From Aliterella atlantica CENA595 (lineage in GTDB: Bacteria > Cyanobacteriota > Cyanobacteriia > Cyanobacteriales > Chroococcidiopsidaceae): DNA of 64,000 nucleotides. The notes under the pieces are model-generated. The model had not been told where the DNA came from. It was given only the letters and a program-made list of their open reading frames with translations, and made no database searches. The position numbers were made by a program, and so were the translations under genes. The DNA lies in assembly GCF_000952155.1 (NCBI RefSeq), contig NZ_JYON01000018.1, positions 40,779-104,778 of the forward strand, given 5' to 3'. Position 1 is the stretch's first letter. The number at the start of each line of letters is the position of its first letter. This document shows, piece after piece, positions 55,679 through 64,000 of this stretch.

Positions 55679-56140
55679 TTATACTCCTTGCATAGATTCT
55701 CGCTCTAAAATTAGGGTGACAGGACCATCATTTTCAATTGATACTTGCATTTTTGCTCCAAATCGTCCAGTTACGACCTTCAAACCGCTTGCCTGCAACT
55801 TGCTAACAAAATAGTCATACAAATTCTCTGCTAGTTCTGGTGCAGCAGAAGCATCAAAACTAGGACGGCGACCTTTGCGACAATCACCGTATAAAGTAAA
55901 TTGACTAATAACTAATATTTCGCCGCCGATTTCTACTACAGATTTTTGCCAGCGACTCGTTCCTGCTTCGCTATCAAATAGTCTCAATTCCAAACATTTA
56001 CGTGCTAGCCAATCAATTTCTGCTGCTGTATCAGTGCTAGCAATACCCACAAGCAAGTTTAAGCCTTTGCCAATTTTGCCGATAGTTTCACCATCAACGG
56101 TAACTTGAGAGCAAGTAACTCTTTGAATAACAACACGCAT
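55679..56140 (-). CDS. dtd: D-aminoacyl-tRNA deacylase
   Basis: 153 residues from ATG 56140, which gives the family start MRVVIQRV; the frame is open to 56230, but that extra part crosses the ACTGGTTACTG repeat. The SQFTLYGD motif and the late [10 protein letters not shown] are intact. It hydrolyses D-amino acids (and glycine from tRNA-Ala) to protect translation. A degenerate ACTGGTTACTG sits 4 bases before the start. Confidence 0.95.
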   Translation of the reverse strand: MRVVIQRVTCSQVTVDGETIGKIGKGLNLLVGIASTDTAAEIDWLARKCLELRLFDSEAGTSRWQKSVVEIGGEILVISQFTLYGDCRKGRRPSFDASAAPELAENLYDYFVSKLQASGLKVVTGRFGAKMQVSIENDGPVTLILERESMQGV

Positions 56141-56144
56141 ATAA

Positions 56145-56220
56145 CAGTAACCAGTTAAGAAACAGTGACTAGCCAGTTTTAACTGTACTAACTCTTTAAC
56201 TAATAAGTGGTAACTGGTGA
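56145..56220 (-). repeat. degenerate ACTGGTC-type repeats before dtd
   Basis: On the minus strand several variants (ACTGGTTACTG, ACTGGCTAGTCACTG, CACCAGTTACC in the other sense) lie in the 80 bp before dtd. This is a decayed relative of the arrays before the ferredoxin and moaB genes. Confidence 0.55.
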
Positions 56221-56224
56221 ATGT

Positions 56225-56253
56225 AAACAAAAAGGCAGGTATTAAACCTGCCT
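56225..56253 (-). terminator. rho-independent terminator of ndhD
   Basis: On the minus strand an eight-pair stem AGGCAGGT/ACCTGCCT with loop TTAAT is followed by TTTTGTTT. It lies about 35 bp after the ndhD stop and ends the ndhF-ndhD unit. Confidence 0.85.
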
Positions 56254-56286
56254 GTATAAAACTATCACATGGTAAATACTTGCACT

Positions 56287-57861
56287 TTACCTTACACTTA
56301 GTTCTGGAGCGTTAAACGACAGGGTAGGAAGCTGTTTTTCTGCCAATGTCGGTACAGAATCGCGCAATCTCTGAGTTAGTTGGATAGTTGTGGCATCGTA
56401 CACCTGAGTTAGCAACTTAGGATAAAAACCGATACCGATAATCGGCACTAACAAGCAAGCAATGATAAACACTTCTCTCGGTTCGGCATCAATTAATGCC
56501 TCATGAGATACCAATTCTTGATTCTCTTGCCCGTAGAAAATTTCTCGCAGCATCGATAGCAAGTAAATTGGCGTGAGAATTACACCTACTGCCATCAAAA
56601 AGACGACGATGACTTTGAAAGTAGAACTATAGGCATCGCTGTTAGAAAAACCCACAAATACCATCAATTCTGCCACAAAACCGCTCATTCCAGGGAGTGC
56701 CAAAGATGCCATCGAACAAGTAGTAAACATGGCAAAGATTTTCCGCATCTTTTGCCCTACGCCACCCATTTCATCTAGCATCAGCGTATGAGTGCGATCG
56801 TAGGTAGCGCCCACGAGGAAGAATAAACTTGCGCCTATCAATCCGTGAGATACCATCTGCAACACTGCACCGCTTAAACCCAAGTCAGTAAACGAAGCAA
56901 TCCCAATTAGCACAAATCCCATGTGAGAAATTGAGGAATAAGCAATTTTGCGCTTCAAATTACGTTGAGCAAAAGATGTCAAAGCTGCATAGATGATATT
57001 GACTACGCCTAAAATAACTAACACTGGGGCAAAATAAGCATGAGCATCAGGTAACATCTGAGCGTTCATGCGAATTAGCGCGTATCCGCCCATTTTTAGG
57101 AGGATGCCAGCTAGCAACATATGAACGGGTGCTGTAGCTTCACCGTGAGCGTCAGGGAGCCACGTATGCAGCGGAAAAATAGGTAGTTTGACTGCATACG
57201 CAATCAAAAAGCCAGCGTAGATCAAAAGTTGGAAATTGAGGGCATAATCTTTAACGGCAAGCGATCGCATATCAAAAGTGACAGTATCGCCATAAAACGC
57301 CATCGTCAAGCCAGCGACCAAAATAAATAGCGAACCGCCAGCAGTATAAAGAATAAACTTAGTTGCTGCATACTGCCGCTTCTTGCCGCCCCAAATCGCC
57401 AGCAATAAATAAACAGGAATAAGTTCTAATTCCCAAACCAAGAAAAACAGCAACATATCCTGGACGGCAAATACAGCAATTTGTCCGCCATACATTGCCA
57501 AAATCAAAAAGTAAAACAGCCTTGGTTTTAAGGTCACTGGCCACGCTGCTAAAATTGCCAGCGTAGTGATAAAACCAGTCAAAATTACCAAAGGCATTGA
57601 CAAGCCATCAACGCCTACCGACCAATTCAAATCTAATGGCGGAACCCAAGGATAACTTTCTACCAGTTGTAAGCCTGGATTATTAAAGTCATATTGAGCG
57701 CCAAAAGCGTAAACAATCAACGCAAAGTCAATTAGTCCAATAATCAGAGCATACCAACGAATCGTTTTACCATCTTTGTCAGGTATCACGGGGATTAGTA
57801 GCGAGGCGACTATAGGAAACAGAATTATTGTCGTCAACCAAGGGAAATTGGATAAGTTCAT
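56287..57861 (-). CDS. ndhD: NAD(P)H-quinone oxidoreductase subunit 4 (NdhD)
   Basis: 524 residues with about 14 membrane segments. Proton-antiporter-like motifs are seen: [20 protein letters not shown] with the conserved Glu, [18 protein letters not shown], and [17 protein letters not shown] ([19 protein letters not shown]). It is a proton-pumping subunit of the thylakoid NDH-1 complex used in respiration and cyclic electron flow. Pairing with ndhF and the sequence style suggest NdhD1 (NDH-1L, respiratory form), but the paralogue number is inferred. Confidence 0.95.
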   Translation of the reverse strand: MNLSNFPWLTTIILFPIVASLLIPVIPDKDGKTIRWYALIIGLIDFALIVYAFGAQYDFNNPGLQLVESYPWVPPLDLNWSVGVDGLSMPLVILTGFITTLAILAAWPVTLKPRLFYFLILAMYGGQIAVFAVQDMLLFFLVWELELIPVYLLLAIWGGKKRQYAATKFILYTAGGSLFILVAGLTMAFYGDTVTFDMRSLAVKDYALNFQLLIYAGFLIAYAVKLPIFPLHTWLPDAHGEATAPVHMLLAGILLKMGGYALIRMNAQMLPDAHAYFAPVLVILGVVNIIYAALTSFAQRNLKRKIAYSSISHMGFVLIGIASFTDLGLSGAVLQMVSHGLIGASLFFLVGATYDRTHTLMLDEMGGVGQKMRKIFAMFTTCSMASLALPGMSGFVAELMVFVGFSNSDAYSSTFKVIVVFLMAVGVILTPIYLLSMLREIFYGQENQELVSHEALIDAEPREVFIIACLLVPIIGIGFYPKLLTQVYDATTIQLTQRLRDSVPTLAEKQLPTLSFNAPELSVR

Positions 57862-57887
57862 ATTAATTTATGGACACAAGGGCAGTT

Positions 57888-57915
57888 TAATTCGTAATTC
57901 GTAATTCGTAATTCG
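57888..57915. repeat. TAATTCG heptamer array between ndhF and ndhD
   Basis: Four units of TAATTCG in plus-strand reading in the 145-bp spacer. Here the array does not touch a stop codon. Confidence 0.85.
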
Positions 57916-58005
57916 AGCCTTAGAAAAGGGAAGATGGGGCGCAGGGGAATTATAAGCCAGAGGAGAGAAGATTCTTCCGCTCCCCCAATCCCCCTTGTCT
58001 CTTAA

Positions 58006-60069
58006 CTAAGTCACTCCGAAAACAACTACTAAGCCCAAGACAGCCGCAAATACAATCAGGGCGTAAAATTGAGCGCGACCGTTTTCTAAATACTTCAACC
58101 CTTCACCGCTAATTAGAGTAAAGAAGCCTGTAAGGTTAACAGCGCCATCAACAACGCGAAAATCAACTTCCATTACTTGACGCGCTACTCTACGCAAACC
58201 TTGAACAAAAACGCTATCGTAAATTTCGTCAAAGTACCACTTATTTAAAGATAGTTCGTAGAAAGGTCTAATTTTTTGCGCGATCGCCTCTGGGTCAATT
58301 TTGCCCCACAAGTACATAAAAGAAGCCAAGGTAATCCCAATTAAGGAAATACCCACAGAACTACCTGCCATAATCAAAAACTCGTTCTGGTCGAACTCCG
58401 CAGCTTTTTCGGCTATGGCAATTGCTGTTTCGCTGGCAGGATGGATAAATTCTTCAAAGTAGTTAGCGTAAGGCGTACCTACCAAGCCAATCAACATCGA
58501 AGGAATCGCTAAAATAGCTAGCGGTAAAGCCATCGTCCAAGGCGATTCATGGGGATGTTCGCTGTGGTGGTGATGTGTATCGTGGCTTGTAGTAGCCGCG
58601 AGTTCTCTTGTATCCATTGCCCCAGGTCCAAAGTTAGGGGTTAAGGTAGCTTCTGACTTTATTTGCTGCTTAATTTCGGCATCGTTACCGCGAAACTTGC
58701 CTTCAAAGGTGCTGAAGTACATCCGGAACATATAAAAAGCCGTGATTCCAGCCGTTATGTAACCAATTCCCCACAACAACGGGTTAGCAGCAAAGGCATT
58801 GCCCAAAATTTCATCTTTCGACCAAAAACCAGCAAAAGGCGGAATCCCAGAAATTGCCAAACAGCCAATTAAGAAGGTAATCGCTGTAACTGGCATATAC
58901 TTACGCAGTCCGCCCATCGTCCGCATATTCTGCGCCAAAGCTGGATCGTGACCGACAACTGCTTCCATGCCGTGAATTACCGAACCCGAACCCAAAAACA
59001 GCATCGCTTTGAAGTAGGCGTGAGTCATGAGATGAAACAGTCCAGCGCTGTATGCACCAATACCCATTGCCATCACCATATAGCCGAGTTGGGAGACTGT
59101 AGAGTAAGCTAAACCCTTTTTGATATCGTTTTGGGTAATGGCAATTGTTGCGCCCAAAAACGCTGTAAATGCTCCTGTAAAGGCAATTACATTCATTGCT
59201 GCGGGTACGCCTTCAAATACTGGGTACATCCGCGCAATTAGAAATACTCCAGCGGCAACCATTGTCGCCGCGTGAATCAGGGCGGAAATGGGGGTAGGAC
59301 CTTCCATCGCATCGGGTAGCCAGACGTGCAACGGAAATTGCGCCGATTTAGCTACTGGACCTAAAAATACCAAAATGGCAAACAATACAGCCAAGAAATT
59401 GCTCAAAGAACCAGAGGCGACTAATTCTTGCAAGCGATCGCCCATGACTTCAAATTCAAAGCTGCCTGTCGCCCAAAATAAGCCCAAAATGCCTAGTAGC
59501 AAACCAAAGTCACCGACTCTATTAACTACAAATGCTTTTTGCGCTGCATCTGCTGCGGGCTTGCGATCGTACCAAAAACCAACTAGCAGGTACGAACACA
59601 TACCTACTAATTCCCAAAAAATATAAATTTGCACTAAGTTCGGGCTGACTACTAGCCCCAACATTGAGGAGCTAAATAAGCTCAAATATGCATAAAATCT
59701 CACATATCCAGGATCGTGAGCCATGTAGCCATCGGTATAGATCATAACTAACAGAGCTACTGTAGTCACGATTACTAACATTAGGGCAGTTAGATGATCG
59801 ATGGTGTAGCCCATGTTCAAGTGAAAATTTCCTGCTGCCGCCCATTCCAGCGTGCGAGTATAAGTTGGATGTCCTTCGATCTGACTCCACAGCAAGGCAA
59901 TCGATAGCGCCATCGCTCCGCCTAACAGGGATATAATAAATGTTGCGTTTAGCTTCCGCAAGCGGCTTGTTACTTCGCCAACTGAAATTAACCCCAGACC
60001 GACTAGCATTGCCCCAACTAGAGGTAATACTGGAATTAGCCAGGCATATTGGTAGATTTTTTCCATCAC
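58006..60069 (-). CDS. ndhF: NAD(P)H-quinone oxidoreductase subunit 5 (NdhF)
   Basis: 687 residues, about 16 membrane segments. Hallmarks: YIFWELVGMCSYLLVGFWY with the conserved Glu, FPLHVWLPDAMEGPTP, and KKGLAYSTVSQLGYM. A His-rich loop (HDTHHHHSEHPHE, near residue 495-510) could bind metal. It carries the lateral helix that links antiporter modules in NDH-1. It lies upstream of ndhD with 145 bp between, the usual ndhF1-ndhD1 arrangement. Confidence 0.96.
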   Translation of the reverse strand: MMEKIYQYAWLIPVLPLVGAMLVGLGLISVGEVTSRLRKLNATFIISLLGGAMALSIALLWSQIEGHPTYTRTLEWAAAGNFHLNMGYTIDHLTALMLVIVTTVALLVMIYTDGYMAHDPGYVRFYAYLSLFSSSMLGLVVSPNLVQIYIFWELVGMCSYLLVGFWYDRKPAADAAQKAFVVNRVGDFGLLLGILGLFWATGSFEFEVMGDRLQELVASGSLSNFLAVLFAILVFLGPVAKSAQFPLHVWLPDAMEGPTPISALIHAATMVAAGVFLIARMYPVFEGVPAAMNVIAFTGAFTAFLGATIAITQNDIKKGLAYSTVSQLGYMVMAMGIGAYSAGLFHLMTHAYFKAMLFLGSGSVIHGMEAVVGHDPALAQNMRTMGGLRKYMPVTAITFLIGCLAISGIPPFAGFWSKDEILGNAFAANPLLWGIGYITAGITAFYMFRMYFSTFEGKFRGNDAEIKQQIKSEATLTPNFGPGAMDTRELAATTSHDTHHHHSEHPHESPWTMALPLAILAIPSMLIGLVGTPYANYFEEFIHPASETAIAIAEKAAEFDQNEFLIMAGSSVGISLIGITLASFMYLWGKIDPEAIAQKIRPFYELSLNKWYFDEIYDSVFVQGLRRVARQVMEVDFRVVDGAVNLTGFFTLISGEGLKYLENGRAQFYALIVFAAVLGLVVVFGVT

Positions 60070-60145
60070 TGCCTACTTTGAGAATTTTTCACTACATCGA
60101 ACAAACTGTTAACAGTTGTAACATATAGGTTTTCCTATAAAATAT

Positions 60146-60169
60146 CCCACCCGAAGGAATCTGGGCGGG
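60146..60169 (-). terminator. hairpin terminator after the thioredoxin gene
   Basis: On the minus strand CCCGCCC pairs with GGGTGGG (one G-T pair) around a 10-base loop, followed by ATATTTTAT. It lies 44 bp after the thioredoxin stop and separates it from ndhF. Confidence 0.65.
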
Positions 60170-60212
60170 AAAAATTTAAGATTGCTTAACTTTATTAGTA
60201 AATGCGATCGCT

Positions 60213-60572
60213 CTATGCCGAACGCCGCTGCCAGTTGTTAATAGGGGCGTAATTAACGGAGATCGCTTCTAATGCTTGGCGCAAATCTTCTTTGTCGTCA
60301 AAACCCTCTAGGCGCTGGCTAATCTTGCCATTTTCAATCAATATTAACGTCGGTAAGCTAGTCAGGCGATAAGTATTAGCCAGTTTAAAATTGTCGTCCG
60401 CGTTGACGGCAACAAGTTTGATGCGATCGCAACAATTACTCTGAAATTGCAACAATATTGGTTGTATCAGCCGACACAAGCCACACCAAGGCGCTCCAAA
60501 ATTTACCAAAACTGGCACTGGAGACTCTAATACTTCTTGTTTAAATGTCCGTTCGCTAACCGACAACACCAT
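60213..60572 (-). CDS. thioredoxin family protein with WCGLC active site
   Basis: 119 residues from ATG 60572, chosen for the GAGG ribosome-binding site 5 bases before it; the frame is open to 60605. The thioredoxin fold shows VLVNFGAPWCGLC and the cis-Pro loop TSLPTLILI. The active site is CGLC instead of the usual CGPC, which changes redox potential and partner choice. It resembles the cyanobacterial TrxC class, although this is from memory. Target proteins are unknown. Confidence 0.88.
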   Translation of the reverse strand: MVLSVSERTFKQEVLESPVPVLVNFGAPWCGLCRLIQPILLQFQSNCCDRIKLVAVNADDNFKLANTYRLTSLPTLILIENGKISQRLEGFDDKEDLRQALEAISVNYAPINNWQRRSA

Positions 60573-60927
60573 GATTCCTCTAACTAAATGGGTTTGACAG
60601 AACAAGGGAGCAGAGAATAGTTTTGAGCCAGTGAGTCGAATGGTTAAGTTGTTAATTCAACTACCCTTGTTTTCTTACTCTTTAACCTTCTTTATTAGGC
60701 AATTAGCTATCAGCCTGAAATTCGATGTTTTTGTTTTTTAGCAAAAAATACGAATAAATTATAGTCTCTATTCAAAGTAACTATTAAAACGACTGCTAAG
60801 TAATCTGGGCTTGTAGCTATTGTGGATCATGCTACATCTATTCGGGATCGATTTCAGTAACCTAGACGAACAATTTTGCCTAAATTACCAAAACATTGGG
60901 TAAAATTCCCTATGCATACAATTCAAA
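60573..60927. other. 355-bp non-coding stretch between the thioredoxin and NnrU-like genes
   Basis: AT-rich, with the thioredoxin promoter expected at its left end. Both flanking genes are on the minus strand. I see no supported ORF, tRNA, repeat array or strong terminator in it. Confidence 0.5.
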
Positions 60928-61644
60928 TTACCAATTAACACGGCTAGTAGCGCTAATTAATAGCGGGTGCGCCTGCCATAACAAATAAACAAAAATAGCT
61001 ACGCCTAAATAGGCAGGGCGGAGAAACTCAAGCAAATTAAGCGTTTGACGACCTTGAATAATTGCTAGAAACGGCACGATAGAAGTGCGAGATTTCACGC
61101 TTGCAAAAGCAGGTCCATAGCGATAGCTCAAACGGCGATCGCCATGCCATACTCCAAACAAATGATGCAATATCAAACCAATAGAAGTAACTAAGGTAAA
61201 AGAAGTCCCCAGCCATAAAGTATGAGCAATACACCAAATTACTTGTCCGACCATTTGCGGGTGGCGAGTAATGCGGATAATACCAGTTTCGTATAAATGC
61301 ACTTGGGGTTTGGTAATTGCCGCAATTTCTAGCAAGTTAAACGTTGCAGGGTAGAGAAACAAAAAAGAAATCGCCGATAGCACCCAAACAACGCTAGCTA
61401 CGCCTGGAACTCCCTGCACTTGCCATAACTGCAAGCCATCGTAACGATGATTGAAAAAATAGATAATTAAAGCGGTAGCTAGAGGCAGGCTGACAAGGGC
61501 AAAAACCACGCGGTACAGCCGAGGACCGATAATTTTTTCTACGCGCGATCGCAAACTCGCTAGACCACTATGAGCGAGCGCAAAGGCAAATAAAAGACCT
61601 AGCATGACAAAATGACTAGGTGTTAACCAAACAGGTAGCTGCAT
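60928..61644 (-). CDS. NnrU-family membrane protein (Z-ISO-like)
   Basis: 238 residues with about six membrane segments. The conserved core reads HSGLASLRSRVEKIIGPRLYR, then IIRITRHPQMVGQVIWCIAHTLWLG and HHLFGVWHGDRRL, giving several membrane-side His residues. NnrU is the bacterial relative of plant 15-cis-zeta-carotene isomerase (Z-ISO), a heme enzyme using such His ligands. A carotenoid role is possible but not proven for the cyanobacterial protein. It is divergent from rbcR. Confidence 0.85.
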   Translation of the reverse strand: MQLPVWLTPSHFVMLGLLFAFALAHSGLASLRSRVEKIIGPRLYRVVFALVSLPLATALIIYFFNHRYDGLQLWQVQGVPGVASVVWVLSAISFLFLYPATFNLLEIAAITKPQVHLYETGIIRITRHPQMVGQVIWCIAHTLWLGTSFTLVTSIGLILHHLFGVWHGDRRLSYRYGPAFASVKSRTSIVPFLAIIQGRQTLNLLEFLRPAYLGVAIFVYLLWQAHPLLISATSRVNW

Positions 61645-61827
61645 ATATTAATCAAATTAGTTGCAAATAAACATATCTTCGTAAGTAAAAGTGTTAACAG
61701 CAGACTAAAGGCAATAGTCTTGTGTTAGTGTCAATTTTTAGGGAACCCTCCTTGCCTTAGCAGTCAATGTCGATCTAAGTCCGGCTTGGCGGCAGTGGTT
61801 TTTGCCTTAACTGCTCTTTTGGAAAAC

Positions 61828-61854
61828 TCTGTGGAAGGAAACCTTCCCCACAGA
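61828..61854 (+). promoter_or_regulatory. strong hairpin in the leader of rbcR
   Basis: TCTGTGGAAGG pairs with CCTT and CCACAGA around AAA, an 11-pair stem with a CC bulge. TTCTCCGCTGTTTTATTTTT follows, and the rbcR ATG is 32 bases after the stem. The stem plus T-rich run could act as an attenuator or a 5' processing site. Confidence 0.6.
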
Positions 61855-61886
61855 TTCTCCGCTGTTTTATTTTTGGTGGTAGCCGT

Positions 61887-62894
61887 ATGTCTGACCTTCC
61901 TTTCACTTTAGATCAGTTACGCATCCTCAAAGCGATCGCTGCCGAAGGAAGCTTCAAGCGTGCCGCTGATAGTTTATACGTTTCTCAGCCTGCTGTCAGC
62001 TTGCAAGTGCAAAACTTGGAAAGGCAGTTAGATGTACCTTTATTCGATCGCGGTGGGCGACGCGCCCAACTAACTGAGGCTGGATATCTTTTGCTTAGTT
62101 ATGGCGAGAAAATTCTTACTCTTTGCCAAGAAACTTGTCGCGCCATTGAAGACTTGCAAAATCTCCAAGGCGGAACGCTGATTGTCGGCGCATCGCAAAC
62201 AACTGGAACCTACCTACTACCGAGAATGATCGGGATGTTTAGGCAGCATTATCCTGATGTCGGGGTACAGTTGCACGTCCATTCGACGCGCCGTACTGCT
62301 TGGAGTGTAGCTAACGGACAAGTAGATTTAGCAATTATTGGCGGTGAAGTGCCAACAGAACTGCAAGAGTCACTAGAAATTATTCCTTATGCCGAAGATG
62401 AACTAGCGCTGATTTTGCCTGTATTTCATCCATTTACGAAATTGCATACGATCCAAAAAGACGACCTTTATAAACTCCAATTTATTGCCCTCGATTCGCA
62501 GTCGACAATTCGTAAAGTCATCGATCAAGTGCTGACGCGCTGCGATATCGACACGCGCCGCTTGAGAGTAGAAATGGAACTCAACTCAATAGAAGCAATC
62601 AAAAACGCCGTACAGTCAGGACTGGGGGCTGCCTTTGTCTCAATTAGCGCGATCGCTAAAGAACTGCAAATGGGAGTGCTGCACTGTACGCCCATTGAAG
62701 GAGTGGTTGTCAAGCGGACGCTGTGGGTAATTGTCAACCCCAACCGCTACCGTTCCAAAGCTGCAGAAGCTTTTAGTCAAGAAATATTACCTCAATTTGC
62801 TACCCCAGGCTGGAATAAGGATATTTTAAACTCAAATCCATCTATTGCTGATGCTTTAGAAGCTGTGCGTCATACAACAATTACTGAAGTATGA
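61887..62894 (+). CDS. rbcR: LysR-type regulator RbcR
   Basis: 335 residues. The N-terminal HTH ([22 protein letters not shown]) and effector domain match the RbcR/Ycf30 group, the cyanobacterial and algal plastid regulators of Rubisco genes; the [15 protein letters not shown] and [11 protein letters not shown] stretches are typical. It controls rbcLS and probably other carbon-fixation genes, sensing metabolites that reflect carbon supply. A GGTGG ribosome-binding site precedes the ATG. It lies beside the NnrU-like gene and near ndhF/ndhD, a recurrent neighbourhood. Confidence 0.93.
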   Translation: MSDLPFTLDQLRILKAIAAEGSFKRAADSLYVSQPAVSLQVQNLERQLDVPLFDRGGRRAQLTEAGYLLLSYGEKILTLCQETCRAIEDLQNLQGGTLIVGASQTTGTYLLPRMIGMFRQHYPDVGVQLHVHSTRRTAWSVANGQVDLAIIGGEVPTELQESLEIIPYAEDELALILPVFHPFTKLHTIQKDDLYKLQFIALDSQSTIRKVIDQVLTRCDIDTRRLRVEMELNSIEAIKNAVQSGLGAAFVSISAIAKELQMGVLHCTPIEGVVVKRTLWVIVNPNRYRSKAAEAFSQEILPQFATPGWNKDILNSNPSIADALEAVRHTTITEV

Positions 62895-63033
62895 AAAAAT
62901 AGCCAAAAAGTAGAGCGTTAAGTTTTCCGGCAGCTAAATTTATGTACGATGGCGACTTAATAGTTCAGCTTAAAATAAATTTATTTATTGGTTGACTTTA
63001 TAATCCCTACTTCAGCCTTCAAAATTTTATTGC

Positions 63034-64000
63034 ATGGAAGTCTATTGCACTCGTTCAGCTTGTCCTCGCCCGCAAAATCATTTCGCGGATTTAGATGACA
63101 CGGCAATTCTTAAATCAGTGCAGCAAAAATATTGCACTAGCTGCGGTATGCCGCTGATTCTGGTAGGACGCTACTTGCCGCAAAAGTTGCTGGGCAAGGG
63201 AGGTTTCGGCGCAGCGTTTCTTGCCCGCGATCGCTATACGCCAGGAATTAGGAAATGTGTAGTCAAGCAATTTAAACCCGCAGGTGACTTGACACCCAGC
63301 CAAATAGATACAGCCCAAAAGTTATTTGAGCGCGAAGCTGAAGTATTAGAGCAAATTGGCAACCAAAGTAACCAAATTCCCGATTTGTTCGCCTTTTTTG
63401 AGATAACAGTCCCTAGTTTGCAAGCTGGGAAGCAGGACAGATTTTTTTATTTAGTTCAAGAATTTATTGATGGTAGAAACTTAGAGGAAGAATTACAAGA
63501 AAAAGGTCAATTTTCTGAAGCTGAAGTTTTAGAGGTACTAACAGAAGTCCTCAAAGTCTTAAAATTTGTCCACGATGGCGGTTCTATTCATCGCGACATC
63601 AAACCGTCCAATATTATGCGCCACCGTAACGGCAGACTGTATCTGCTAGATTTTGGCGCAGTCAAGCAGGTAGCAAGTACCGCATCAACTAGCGGTAGTT
63701 CGACAGGGATTTATTCAATGGGGTTTGCACCCCCAGAACAAATGTCAGGCGGACAAGTGTATCCATCTACCGATCTTTACGCTTTGGCAGTAACTTGTTT
63801 GATGTTGCTGACAGGGAAAGAAGCGATCGAATTGTTTGATGGCTTTAGCAATCAGTGGGATTGGCGATCGCACGCAAATACGAGCAATACTCTAGCAAAC
63901 GTACTAGATAAAATGCTGCAAAGCGCCCCCAATCAGCGCTTTGGTTCTGCCCAAGAAGTTTTAACTGCCCTCAATACCCCCCCTGCTTCCCCTGCTTCCC
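63034..64000 (+). CDS. Ser/Thr protein kinase with N-terminal zinc ribbon (cut by window end)
   Basis: 322 codons are visible and the frame is open at the edge. C5, C10, C34 and C37 form the four-cysteine ribbon common in cyanobacterial kinases. The kinase domain has GKGGFG (54-59), ATP-binding K78, HRDIKPSN with D188, LLDFGAVKQ and FAPPEQ. A Pro/Ala/Ser-rich repeat (ACCCCCCCTGCTTCCCCTG) begins right at the edge and probably opens a linker to another domain. It is a candidate writer of the phosphothreonines read by the FHA proteins in this window, by inference only. Confidence 0.92.
   Translation, partial: MEVYCTRSACPRPQNHFADLDDTAILKSVQQKYCTSCGMPLILVGRYLPQKLLGKGGFGAAFLARDRYTPGIRKCVVKQFKPAGDLTPSQIDTAQKLFEREAEVLEQIGNQSNQIPDLFAFFEITVPSLQAGKQDRFFYLVQEFIDGRNLEEELQEKGQFSEAEVLEVLTEVLKVLKFVHDGGSIHRDIKPSNIMRHRNGRLYLLDFGAVKQVASTASTSGSSTGIYSMGFAPPEQMSGGQVYPSTDLYALAVTCLMLLTGKEAIELFDGFSNQWDWRSHANTSNTLANVLDKMLQSAPNQRFGSAQEVLTALNTPPASPAS

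Noticed and set aside
57862..58005. tRNA or small RNA in the ndhF-ndhD spacer
   Set aside because: It contains only the TAATTCG array and purine/pyrimidine-rich low-complexity sequence, with no cloverleaf or conserved arm.

Overview
The window is chromosomal DNA of a cyanobacterium. The evidence is the very frequent HIP1 octamer GCGATCGC, moderate-to-low GC, photosystem II gene psb28, the NDH-1 pair ndhF/ndhD, an RbcR-type LysR regulator, the divergent cyanobacterial hfq beside dapF, and families typical of cyanobacteria (DUF3326, XisI, CHAT proteins, zinc-ribbon Ser/Thr kinases). I cannot name a genus from sequence alone; repeat load and gene style suggest a large-genome lineage such as the Chroococcidiopsis or Nostoc groups. 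I saw no tRNA, rRNA, CRISPR array or transposase.

Layout. 1-3.4 kb: the 3' end of a type III-B CRISPR module (a fused Cmr6-Cmr1 RAMP protein) followed by a CARF-HEPN ancillary RNase. 3.5-8.5 kb (minus strand): a small unknown protein, a CHAT-FHA caspase-like protein and a membrane PP2C phosphatase. 8.7-13.1 kb: penicillin-binding protein 1C, an extended RluA-type pseudouridine synthase and two small unknown genes. 13.2-17.1 kb: a 1300-residue exported TPR-CHAT protein. 17.2-19.2 kb: a PIN-like/DUF433 toxin-antitoxin pair, an AT-rich unknown gene and a HicA toxin whose hicB antitoxin carries two in-frame stops. 19.3-25.9 kb: acnB, a [2Fe-2S] ferredoxin with two partners, a CNNM/CorC transporter and a TPR protein. 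26.1-32.2 kb: FHA-PAS-GAF histidine kinase with a response regulator, hisG and an OmpR-type regulator. 32.2-37.0 kb: a voltage-sensor channel protein, then a restriction-modification pair, DUF4303, orphan xisI and a ParE-type toxin-antitoxin pair, which looks like a small defence cluster. 37.1-43.4 kb: malic enzyme, carA, a CPA2 antiporter, a GNAT protein and an orphan HigA-like regulator. 43.4-53.2 kb: an accessory block in decay (truncated gene copy, beta-propeller protein, SGNH protein without its catalytic residues, LysR gene with a stop, DUF4132 gene with a stop). 53.2-61.6 kb: hfq, dapF, moaB, psb28, dtd, ndhD, ndhF, a thioredoxin and an NnrU/Z-ISO-like protein. 61.9-64 kb: rbcR and a Ser/Thr kinase cut by the window edge.

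Themes. Phospho-signalling parts are dense: two FHA proteins, a PP2C phosphatase and a Ser/Thr kinase. One FHA is fused to a caspase-like CHAT protease next to a type III CRISPR module, and this is the best candidate for an undescribed system. Three genes (hicB, lysR, DUF4132) are broken by nonsense codons with no frameshift. Several short repeat families sit exactly at gene boundaries: ACTGGTC heptamers just before start codons, TAATTCG heptamers starting inside stop codons, and a 31-bp palindrome a few bases after stop codons.
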